From: Myxococcales bacterium
Lineage (GTDB): Bacteria; Myxococcota_A; Polyangia; Haliangiales; Haliangiaceae
Length of the DNA: 64,000 nt
Assembly: GCA_016717005.1 (NCBI GenBank)
Contig: JADJUF010000041.1
Location: forward strand, 124,001-188,000
Reading direction: 5' to 3'
Below, one piece after another: positions 50,723-58,055 of this stretch. The notes below the pieces were generated by a model, which was not told the origin of the DNA, searched no databases, and saw nothing but the letters and a program-made list of their open reading frames with translations. The position numbers and the translations under genes are program-made. Every line of letters starts with the position of its first letter. Position 1 is the first letter of the stretch.

Positions 50723-51472
50723 TCACAGCTCGAGCGGGACCGAGATCGTCAGGTACGGCAGCGGCACCGGCGGGTAGTCGTCGAACAGCGCCGCGGCCAG
50801 GCCGGCGGTGCCGGTGATCCGGCCGCCGCGGAACGACACGCCCAGGGCCGCGACGTCCGCGTGCTCGCCAGGCGCGCACGGTAGGGCCGGCGCGGTGGCG
50901 CGCGCCGCGGTGACGCCGCACCGGCCCGCGCGCGCGTCGCGGACCCGGCCGACCGCGCCGACGACCCGGACGTGGGCGATGACCCAGGACGCGGTCACGA
51001 CGTCGACGTCGACCGCGGTGGTGCCGTCGGGGTCGCGCAGCCGACGGTGGGACCAGGCGACGTGGCCGCGCGGGTCGAGCAGCCCGACGGTCGCCTCGCC
51101 GCCGTGCAGCCACCGGCCGCTGGACCGGCTGGCGTCGTGGCTGTCGCCCAGCCACGCGGCGGCGCCGATGGCGCCGACCGCGACCCGGACCGGACCGGCG
51201 CGCACGAGCTGACCGCGCAGCGCGAGATCGGCCTCGAACAGCTGCACCGGCGGCTGCGGCGCGCCCGCGGACAGGCGCAGCTCGAGCCCGTCCGCGAGGC
51301 CGACCGCCGCGCCGACGTGCGCGACGACGGTGTACTCGAGACGGACCCGCCCGGGCTCGACCACCTCGCCGGTCGGAGCCCAGGGCGTGACGTGGGTCGG
51401 CATCGGCGCGCGCTCGCCGGCCGCGGCGCCCGCGGTCGCGGCCAGCGCCAGGAAGATCGTGATCGCGCGCAT
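50723..51472 (-). CDS. exported beta-rich envelope protein
   Basis: 249 residues from the ATG at 51472, giving a signal peptide MRAITIFLALAATAGAAAGE. The rest alternates polar and hydrophobic residues (RVRLEYTVVAHVGAAVGLAD, LELRLSAGAPQPPVQLFEAD, LRGQLVRAGPVRVAVGAIGA) and ends with PLPYLTISVPLEL, the pattern of an outer-membrane beta-barrel-like protein. It is the last member of the minus-strand caspase cluster, 114 bases after the anti-sigma gene. Function unknown. Confidence 0.6.
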   Translation of the reverse strand: MRAITIFLALAATAGAAAGERAPMPTHVTPWAPTGEVVEPGRVRLEYTVVAHVGAAVGLADGLELRLSAGAPQPPVQLFEADLALRGQLVRAGPVRVAVGAIGAAAWLGDSHDASRSSGRWLHGGEATVGLLDPRGHVAWSHRRLRDPDGTTAVDVDVVTASWVIAHVRVVGAVGRVRDARAGRCGVTAARATAPALPCAPGEHADVAALGVSFRGGRITGTAGLAAALFDDYPPVPLPYLTISVPLEL

Positions 51473-51586
51473 GCGCACCCCGACACTGCAACCGCCGGGC
51501 CGACCGCGATCCGCGCACCTACGGCGGCGCCGACCGGCGCGCGCCCTCGATCGCGACATCGATGTCCGGATCAGCCGGCCGGGCGA

Positions 51587-52267
51587 TCACCGCGCGGCGC
51601 GCACGGTGCGGCACACCGCGCCCGCGCGATCGCCGGCGCCGAGCCGGGCGCGATCCGGAGGCGCGGCGGCCACGACCACGCACACGTCAGCGTCGCCATC
51701 GGTGATCCGGAACGCGCCGGGCACCGCGACGGTGTTGCCGCAGGCGATCGGCTGCGCCGGCAGCGGGAAGGCGACCGCGGCGCCCTGGACCACGGCGACG
51801 TCGACCCAGGTCGTGGCGCCGGGCGCGCAGGTGAGCTGCACCTTCCAGCGATCGTCGTCGCGCACGTCGTCGGGATCGAACGCGACGACGCCGCCGCGCT
51901 CGCGCACGAGCGTGACCACGACCACGCCGACGCCCTTGACCCGCGCGCCGTTCGCGGGCGGCGCGTCCGGCGCGCTCGACCGCACCCGCAGCGCCAGCAC
52001 CGCCACCGCCGCGGCGGTCACCAGCGCCAGGCCGCCGCCGAGCCAGGGCCCGCGCCGCCACCACGGCGCCGGGGCCGTCGCCGCCGCCACCAGCCGCGGC
52101 AGCGGCCGCGCGTCGTCGATGATGCGCGCGAACGCGCCGGCGCACGCGGCGCAGGCGGCGAGGTGGGCGCGCACGGTCGCGGCGGTCGCGCCGTCGAGCT
52201 CGGCCAGGGCCAGGCGCTCGAGCCGCAGCCACGACACCGGCTCGCCGATGCAGGTCGGCGCGGTCAT
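51587..52267 (-). CDS. anti-sigma factor (putative)
   Basis: 226 residues from the ATG at 52267, overlapping the sigma stop as ATGA. The N-terminal ~45 residues contain a zinc-finger-like pattern ATVRAHLAACAACAGAFARI (H-x3-C-x2-C), as in ZAS-type anti-sigma factors. One membrane helix follows (PWLGGGLALVTAAAVAVLAL, near residue 75). The external ~130 residues are beta-rich with VVVVTLVRERGGVVAFDPDD and two Cys. The gene order sigma then anti-sigma with a 4-base overlap is the standard arrangement. Confidence 0.82.
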   Translation of the reverse strand: MTAPTCIGEPVSWLRLERLALAELDGATAATVRAHLAACAACAGAFARIIDDARPLPRLVAAATAPAPWWRRGPWLGGGLALVTAAAVAVLALRVRSSAPDAPPANGARVKGVGVVVVTLVRERGGVVAFDPDDVRDDDRWKVQLTCAPGATTWVDVAVVQGAAVAFPLPAQPIACGNTVAVPGAFRITDGDADVCVVVAAAPPDRARLGAGDRAGAVCRTVRAAR

Positions 52268-52782
52268 GCGCCCGCCCCCGCCAGCGCGGCGGCCGCGGCG
52301 TCGACCCGGGCCAGGCGCTTGCCGACGGTCTTGCGCGACACCCCGTAGAGCTCGGCGATCTCGTCCTGGGTCAGCTCGTCGAGGTAGCGCGCCACCAGCA
52401 CCTCGCGGTGGACGCCGTCGAGGGCGTCGCACAGCCGCGCCAGCAGATCGAGCCCGATCACCCGGGCCGCGACCGGCGCGCGCGCGGTCGGCGCCAGCGC
52501 GCCCTGCTGCCGCTCGAGCAGCCGCGCCCGGCTCCGCGCGTCGCGGACGACGTTGAGCGCGCGGTTGGTGATGGCTCGGTAGAGGTACGGGAGGTCCACG
52601 GCATCCTCGCGACGGGCGATCAGATCGGTGAACAGGCTCTGGACGACGTCGACCGCGTCCTCGCGGTTGCGCAGGATGCGCTCGGCCTTGCGCACGAGCG
52701 CCGGGCCCCAGCGCTGGTAAGCGACCTCGTGATCACTGGCAGGTGCCACCGCGGGTCCCGACGTTGACACACGCCGGCTCAC
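52264..52782 (-). CDS. ECF-type sigma factor
   Basis: 172 residues from the GTG at 52782; GTGs at 52770 and 52749 are alternatives. All overlap the preceding Cys-rich gene by 17-50 bases. Region 2: YQRWGPALVRKAERILRNRE with DAVDVVQSLFTDLIAR; linker; region 4: ALDGVHREVLVARYLDELTQ with DEIAELYGVSRKTVGKRL as HTH. The overlap with the upstream gene and the 4-base overlap with the anti-sigma gene place it in the middle of a five-gene minus-strand operon headed by a caspase-like protein. Confidence 0.88.
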   Translation of the reverse strand: MSRRVSTSGPAVAPASDHEVAYQRWGPALVRKAERILRNREDAVDVVQSLFTDLIARREDAVDLPYLYRAITNRALNVVRDARSRARLLERQQGALAPTARAPVAARVIGLDLLARLCDALDGVHREVLVARYLDELTQDEIAELYGVSRKTVGKRLARVDAAAAALAGAGA

Positions 52783-53830
52783 CGCCGAAGGCGTAGCCCG
52801 GACATTCCATGTCGCTGGCGCACGCGCGCGGGAAGAACGAGGTCGTGCACATCGCCAGCGGGGCGCCGACGCACGCGCCCGACGCGCAGTCGCCGTCGGC
52901 GAGGCACGCGCCGCCGCTGGCGACGCCAGCGCCGCCGGTGCAGTGCAGCCCGCCGACGATCTCGGTCGGCGGCGCGTCGACGTGGGTCACGGTGTAGCGC
53001 AGCGGCGCGCACGTGCCGCCGCCGCAGGCGCTGTCGTCGCGGCAGGTGCTGCAGAACCCGCCGGCGCAGGTGCCGGTGGCGCACTGCTCGTCGCGGATGC
53101 AGGCCAGCCCGGTCGCGGTGGTGGCCGGCGGCAGGCACGTGCTCCACAGGCCCAGGTGAGCCTCGGCGGTCGAGACGATGCCGCACACGTCGCCGCCGGC
53201 GCAGTCGGCGTCGGTGGTGCAGCCGCCGCACACCGACCCGATCGGCCCGGGCCAGCAGCGGCCGCTGGCGCAGTCGACGTCGGCGGTGCACGCGACGCCG
53301 TCGGGGCGGGCCCCGGCCACCAGCGCCGCGCCCGCGCACTCGCCGTCGTCGACGATCCGCGCGCCGATGTTGGCGAGCACCGCGTGGCCGCCGCGCTTGG
53401 TCAGCCGGAAGCGCACGCCCTGGTAGAACGGCGGCATGCGCAGGCGGAACTCGACCGGGCGCCAGGCGCTGGTCGGCACCCGCTCGGTGGTCTCGATCCG
53501 GCCGTCGCCGAACACGTCGACCTCGAGGTGGACCTCGGCGTCGGCCGCGACGTCGGCGACCAGGTCGAACGCGATGCAGGCGCCGTCGCTCGAGTCGACC
53601 TCGGTGAGCTGCGCGATCGCGACCTCGGCCCCGACCAGCTCGACGCCGTGATCGCCGTCGTGCCAGGTCGGCGCCTGGGCCACCTGGCCCTTCTCGAGGG
53701 TCCAGCGGCACAGGCGATCGCCGCACCACAGATCGAAGCCGGCGTCGTCGATGATCGTGCCGCAGTCGGTGGCGCCGCCGCTGGTGGCGGCGATCGCGGT
53801 GAGCAGGAGCAGCGTGGGGAGGGTGCGCAT
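52733..53830 (-). CDS. Cys-rich exported protein with jelly-roll-like N-terminal domain
   Basis: 365 residues from the ATG at 53830. A signal peptide (MRTLPTLLLLTAIAATSGGA) precedes a ~140-residue beta-sandwich-like region (LCRWTLEKGQVAQAPTWHDG, FDLVADVAADAEVHLEVDVF, WRPVEFRLRMPPFYQGVRFR). From about residue 165 come disulfide-rich repeats: CTADVDCASGRCW, CTTDADCAGGDVC, CIRDEQCATGTCAGGFC and CLADGDCASGACVG, the 'C-x-x-D-x-D-C' type found in myxobacterial surface proteins. It lies 19 bases after the caspase gene and overlaps the sigma gene. Confidence 0.72.
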   Translation of the reverse strand: MRTLPTLLLLTAIAATSGGATDCGTIIDDAGFDLWCGDRLCRWTLEKGQVAQAPTWHDGDHGVELVGAEVAIAQLTEVDSSDGACIAFDLVADVAADAEVHLEVDVFGDGRIETTERVPTSAWRPVEFRLRMPPFYQGVRFRLTKRGGHAVLANIGARIVDDGECAGAALVAGARPDGVACTADVDCASGRCWPGPIGSVCGGCTTDADCAGGDVCGIVSTAEAHLGLWSTCLPPATTATGLACIRDEQCATGTCAGGFCSTCRDDSACGGGTCAPLRYTVTHVDAPPTEIVGGLHCTGGAGVASGGACLADGDCASGACVGAPLAMCTTSFFPRACASDMECPGYAFGGEPACVNVGTRGGTCQ

Positions 53831-53849
53831 GGTCGGGTCCTGGCGGGAG

Positions 53850-55478
53850 CTAGCGGGTGACGACGACGCCGAGCGCCAGCCCGAGCAGGCCGGTGTCGTG
53901 GCGATCGCCGAGGAGGTTGGGGAGCGACGGCGCGTAGCTGCCCTCGACCCGGCCGGTGAACCCGACCGTGGCCCACGGCATCCACTCGACGCCCAGCGCG
54001 GCGCCGGCGTAGGGCCCGGCGTGGAGCTCGTCGGCGGCCTGGCCCTGCTGGTCGCGGAACGTCGCGCCGGTGATCGCGAGGCCGGCGCCGAGCTGCGCGA
54101 AGCCGGCCACCGGCCCGGTCCGCAGCTCGACCCGCCCGAGCGGGCCGACCGTCGCGGTGTTCCACTGGATCGTCAGCGGCTCGAGATCGGTGTCGCGCCG
54201 CCACTCGTCGCCGCCGACCAGCGCGGCCGAGCCCCCGACGAGCACGTGGGGGTGGACCCGGCGCAGCACGTCGACGCCGAGGCGCGCGCCGACGCCGAGC
54301 TGCTTGTGGTAGCCGAAGTCCTCGAGCCGCTGCGTGTACCCGTCGGCGCGGCTGGCGCCGAGCCCGAACGTCGTCGCCGCCAGCCACCGCGGCCCCGCCG
54401 GGCCGCCGCCGCCCTTGCTGGCGCCGACGGTCGGGGCCTCGACCGCGCACCCGTCGAGGGCCAGCGGCGCCGCGCCCGGCCCGGCGGTGACCGGGCAGCG
54501 CAGGATGCGCGCGTCGGTGCGGAACAGCACCTGGTAGCGGCCCGGCGCCACCGCGACCTGCACCGCGGCGCCCGCGCGCTTCTGCAGCTCGGCCACGACC
54601 GCGCGCGCCGGCATCTTGACCACCAGCACCTGGCCCGCGCCGGCGGCCGGCAGGGTCAGGGTCGCGCTGGCGCGCTCGGGGAACGACAGCGGGATCTCGC
54701 CGGCGCCCTTGAGATCGACCTCGACCGAGACGTGCTGCGTGCCGACCGCGGTCGCGGCGGTGGCGAGCAAGGTCTGGTGGTAGGTGTAGCGGTAGGCCTC
54801 GTCGAGCGAGACCCGCCCGTCGTGGTTGTCGTCGGCGGCGCCGCGCAGGCCGACCAGGAGGTTGTGCGTGAAGTACGACGACCGCAGGTAGTCGGACTCC
54901 TGGGACAGCTCGCTGCCGGTCGACGACGCCAGCACCGCCACGCCGCTGGCGTCGAGCCGCGCCCGCGAGTTGTACGAGAAGTCCGCGGCCGGCTCGGCGC
55001 CCTTGACCCGCGAGAACGCGCCGCTCTGGCACGCGTCGAGCACGACCACGGTCAGCGCCGCGCGGGTCGCGAACAGCCGCGCCCGCAACGTGTCGAGCGC
55101 CAGCTCGTCGGCGCCGAGCGACAGGCCCGAGGCCCGGGCGTGGCCCGAGTAGTAGAAGAACACCCGGGCGGTGCGGCCGGCCGCGACGTCGGCGGCGACC
55201 GCGCGCTCGAGGGTGGCGATCGCCGCGAGCAACGTCGCCGCCGAGGGGTTGGTCACGACCTGGACCCGGGCGCGATCGTAGCCGCCCAGATCGCGCAGGA
55301 CGTCCGCGACCTCGCGGGCGTCGTCCTCGGCGAACGCCAGCGCGGTCTGTCCGGGACCCGGACGGTTGGAGCCGACCACCAGCGCGTAGCTGACGACGTC
55401 ATCGGCGTGGGCCGCGCCGGCGGTGACGCCAGCGGTGGCGAGGAAGAGGGCGGCGATCGTGGCCAGGAGGGCGCGCAT
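53850..55478 (-). CDS. exported caspase-like (C14) protease with C-terminal beta domain
   Basis: 542 residues from the ATG at 55478. A signal peptide (MRALLATIAALFLATAGVTA, ending near AHAD) precedes the caspase p20 fold: YALVVGSNRPGPGQTALAFA, EDDAREVADVLRDLGGYD, VFFYYSGHARASG with catalytic His113, and TVVVLDACQSGAFSRVKG with catalytic Cys150. DDNHDGRVSLDEAYRYTY reads as an EF-hand-like calcium site near residue 245, as in Ca-dependent metacaspases. The C-terminal ~200 residues resemble a beta-rich envelope domain (LAATTFGLGASRADGYTQRL). It is the first gene of a minus-strand cluster with an ECF sigma pair. Confidence 0.9.
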   Translation of the reverse strand: MRALLATIAALFLATAGVTAGAAHADDVVSYALVVGSNRPGPGQTALAFAEDDAREVADVLRDLGGYDRARVQVVTNPSAATLLAAIATLERAVAADVAAGRTARVFFYYSGHARASGLSLGADELALDTLRARLFATRAALTVVVLDACQSGAFSRVKGAEPAADFSYNSRARLDASGVAVLASSTGSELSQESDYLRSSYFTHNLLVGLRGAADDNHDGRVSLDEAYRYTYHQTLLATAATAVGTQHVSVEVDLKGAGEIPLSFPERASATLTLPAAGAGQVLVVKMPARAVVAELQKRAGAAVQVAVAPGRYQVLFRTDARILRCPVTAGPGAAPLALDGCAVEAPTVGASKGGGGPAGPRWLAATTFGLGASRADGYTQRLEDFGYHKQLGVGARLGVDVLRRVHPHVLVGGSAALVGGDEWRRDTDLEPLTIQWNTATVGPLGRVELRTGPVAGFAQLGAGLAITGATFRDQQGQAADELHAGPYAGAALGVEWMPWATVGFTGRVEGSYAPSLPNLLGDRHDTGLLGLALGVVVTR

Positions 55479-55583
55479 GGGGGGCTCGCGGGGGAGGTTC
55501 TGCTCATTGACACGCGAGCAGGCGAAGATGGGAACCGCGATCGTCCGGGCCGCCCGCGACGCCAGCCAAGCGGCCGAGAACGC

Positions 55584-56783
55584 TCAGCTCTTGCGGCGGG
55601 GGCCGCGGTCGTCGTCGAGGTGGACCGCCCGCTGCACGACCGCGCCGCCGAAGCGATCCTTGAGCTTGTCGAGGGTCTCGCCCAGGCGCTCGCCCCGGGC
55701 CCGGCTGGCCTCGTCGAGCGCGAGCTGGCGCGGGCGATCGCGATCCTCGAGCCCGGCCACGAACCCGCCCAGCAGCCGGACCCGCCGCCGCGGGCGGTCG
55801 TCGATCTCGACCGCGGCCAGGAGCTGGAACGCGGCCCGGGCGATCACCGCCGCGTCGGTGGTGGGGTCGGCTAACGTCACCCGCCGCGTGATCTGGCGGA
55901 AGTCGTCGTACTTGACGATCACGCCCACGACCGTCGCGCGCAGGTGGGCGCGGCGCAGGCGCTCGGCCACGCGGTCGACCTGGTGCAGCAGGACCACCTC
56001 GAGGTCGGCGCGCTCCCAGCGGTCGTCGTCGAAGGTCTCCTGGTGGCCGATCGTCACCGGCGCGGCCTCGTCCTCGACCACGCGCGCGTCCTCGCCCCGG
56101 GCCAGCGCCGCGATCAACGCGCCGGTGGTGGGCCCGAGCCGCGCCACCAGCGCCGCCTCGGGGTAGCCGGCGATGTCGCCGATCGTCGCCAGCCCGAGGT
56201 TGCGCAGCGCCTCGGCGGTGACCGCGCCGACGCCGAACAGGCGCCCCATCGGCAGCGGCGCCAGGAACCGGGCGACCTCGCCCGGCATGACCACGCGCAG
56301 GCCGTCGGGCTTGTCGATGTCCGACGCGATCTTCGCCGCCATCTTGGTCGGCGCGATCCCGACCGACGCGACCAGCGCCAGCTCGGCCCGGACCCGGGCC
56401 TTGATCGCCTCGCCGACCGCGCGCGGCGGCCCGAGCAGCCGCTCGGACCCGGTCAGGTCGACGAACGCCTCGTCGAACGACAGGCCCTCGACCGCGGGCG
56501 AGAAGTCGTCGAGGATCGCGAAGAACCCGCGCGACGCCTCGGCGTAGCGCTCCATTCGGTGCGGCACGACGATCGCGTGCGGGCAGCGGCGCAGCGCCTC
56601 GGCCATCGGCATGGCCGAGAACACGCCGAAGGTGCGGGCCTCGTAGCTGGCCGCCGCCACCACGCCGCGCCGGCGCGAGCCGCCGACCAGCACCGGCTTG
56701 CCGCGCAGCGCCGGATCGTCGCGCTGCTCGACCGCCGCGAAGAACGCGTCGAGGTCGACGTGGAGGATCGTCGGCGGCGTCAC
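55584..56783 (-). CDS. dinB: DNA polymerase IV (Y family)
   Basis: 399 residues from a GTG at 56783. Palm motifs are clear: ILHVDLDAFFAAVEQRDDPA (D10 metal ligand), VAAASYEARTFGVFSAMPM, and GLSFDEAFVDLTGSERLLGP (the SxDEA catalytic block). Helix-hairpin-helix and thumb: GIAPTKMAAKIASDIDKPDG and FGVGAVTAEALRNLGLATIG. The little finger domain follows (TIGHQETFDDDRWERADLEV). A ~20-residue basic tail replaces any obvious clamp-binding motif. It performs translesion synthesis in the DNA damage response. Single gene; no LexA box was identified. Confidence 0.96.
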   Translation of the reverse strand: MTPPTILHVDLDAFFAAVEQRDDPALRGKPVLVGGSRRRGVVAAASYEARTFGVFSAMPMAEALRRCPHAIVVPHRMERYAEASRGFFAILDDFSPAVEGLSFDEAFVDLTGSERLLGPPRAVGEAIKARVRAELALVASVGIAPTKMAAKIASDIDKPDGLRVVMPGEVARFLAPLPMGRLFGVGAVTAEALRNLGLATIGDIAGYPEAALVARLGPTTGALIAALARGEDARVVEDEAAPVTIGHQETFDDDRWERADLEVVLLHQVDRVAERLRRAHLRATVVGVIVKYDDFRQITRRVTLADPTTDAAVIARAAFQLLAAVEIDDRPRRRVRLLGGFVAGLEDRDRPRQLALDEASRARGERLGETLDKLKDRFGGAVVQRAVHLDDDRGPRRKS

Positions 56784-56819
56784 CGCGACCGAGCGTACCG
56801 CGCCGCGCGCGCGCCGCGG

Positions 56820-57254
56820 CTACTTGCGCAAGAGCGTCGGGTGGGCGCCGAGGATGATCACCACGGTCGCGGCCGCCATCACGACGTAGGGCAGCGCCCG
56901 GGGCAGCGGCTTGATCTGGCCGTTGCGGTACCGCTTGACCTGGGCCCGGGTGAAGCCGTGGATCGCGAACAGGGTCAGCGCGATGATCGTCAGCTTGATG
57001 TGGAGCCAGCCGCCGGTCTTGAACGAGCTCGGCACCCTCGTGAACGCGGTCACGAACCCGCACGTGATGGCCAGGGTCGCGCCGAGGTCCATGATCATGG
57101 CGGTGCGCCCCTCCTGGCGCGCGACCACGTCGCGGGCCGGGCCCTCGACCATCGCGTGGACCCGCAGCAGGTACAGCGTCGACAGCATGCCCGAGATCCA
57201 CAGGACGAACCCGACGATGTGCCCGATGCGCAGCCAGATATCCGAATCGTTCAT
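56820..57254 (-). CDS. HemJ/CopD-like small membrane protein
   Basis: 144 residues from the ATG at 57254. Four hydrophobic helices: WLRIGHIVGFVLWISGMLST (His in helix one), AMIMDLGATLAITCGFVTAF, LHIKLTIIALTLFAIHGFTR (H and K-containing helix three) and PYVVMAAATVVIILGA. The pattern of His in helices one and three and a basic loop (QVKRYRNGQ) matches HemJ-type protoporphyrinogen oxidases and the CopD family. If HemJ, it would act in haem synthesis in the inner membrane. No hem genes are adjacent. Confidence 0.7.
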   Translation of the reverse strand: MNDSDIWLRIGHIVGFVLWISGMLSTLYLLRVHAMVEGPARDVVARQEGRTAMIMDLGATLAITCGFVTAFTRVPSSFKTGGWLHIKLTIIALTLFAIHGFTRAQVKRYRNGQIKPLPRALPYVVMAAATVVIILGAHPTLLRK

Positions 57255-57450
57255 GGCCCCCCTTATACCCTGGCCCGCGCGACCGCCAGCCCGCGCGACC
57301 ACCGTCCGTGGCGCGCGGCGCGACCACCGTCCGTGCTGCGCCAACCTTGCCCACGCCCACCCGGTTGAGCAGGCGCTGCCCACGTCGTCGGCCACCGCGC
57401 TACTCCGACGGGCGCGCGGCCTGGCGCCGCGGTTGCAATCGATCGGGTCC

Positions 57451-57915
57451 ATGCATCCCAGCGCGATCCCGTCGTCCCTGTCGTCCCCGCCGTCCCGGTC
57501 GTCCCGGTCGTCCCGGTCGTCCCGTGCCCGCCCCGGCCCGCTCGCCGTCGCCGCCCTCGTCGCGCTCGCCGCGACCGCCGCCTGTTCGTCGAAGGACAAG
57601 GACGCGCCCGCCGCCAAGGCCAGCGCCGGCGCCGCCGCCAAGGCCAGCGCCGGGCCCGCCGGCGCGTGCGATCGCCGCGAGCGCGAGCACCTGTGCGGCG
57701 AGTACCACGGCGCGATGGCCAAGCCGGCCTGGATCAAGGGCGAGTGCGACGCCATGAAGGTGCCGATGGTGCCGGCGTGTCCCGCCGAGGGTGCGGTCGG
57801 GCGCTGCGCCCGCGACGTCGGCACGCCCCAGCACACCGTCACGGTGTTCTACCCGCCGCTCACCGCCGAGACCGGCCAGGCGATGTGCCAGGGCGGCCAG
57901 TGGACGCCGAGCTGA
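57451..57915 (+). CDS. small Cys-rich lipoprotein with Ser/Arg repeat in its leader
   Basis: 154 residues from the ATG at 57451. The leader is unusually long: residues 2-30 are Ser/Pro/Arg-rich and encoded by about seven near-perfect 9-base units (GTCGTCCCG) at 57471-57534. A hydrophobic core and lipobox follow (LAVAALVALAATAAC). An Ala/Lys linker leads to a Cys-containing domain (CDRREREHLCGEYHGAMAKP, GECDAMKVPMVPACPAEG, RCARDVG and MCQGGQW). The repeats are in frame, so slippage would change leader length only. Function unknown. Confidence 0.65.
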   Translation: MHPSAIPSSLSSPPSRSSRSSRSSRARPGPLAVAALVALAATAACSSKDKDAPAAKASAGAAAKASAGPAGACDRREREHLCGEYHGAMAKPAWIKGECDAMKVPMVPACPAEGAVGRCARDVGTPQHTVTVFYPPLTAETGQAMCQGGQWTPS

Positions 57916-58055
57916 TCGGCTGATCGGTCGCGCCCGCGCGCCCGTGGTTCGACCAGCCACGGGCCGATCGTGCGGCGATGCGCCCTAGCGGTCGCGCGCG
58001 CGATCTCACTACAATGCCCCTCGGGCCCGCTGTGGCAGCGCGCCCGGGAGGCCCC

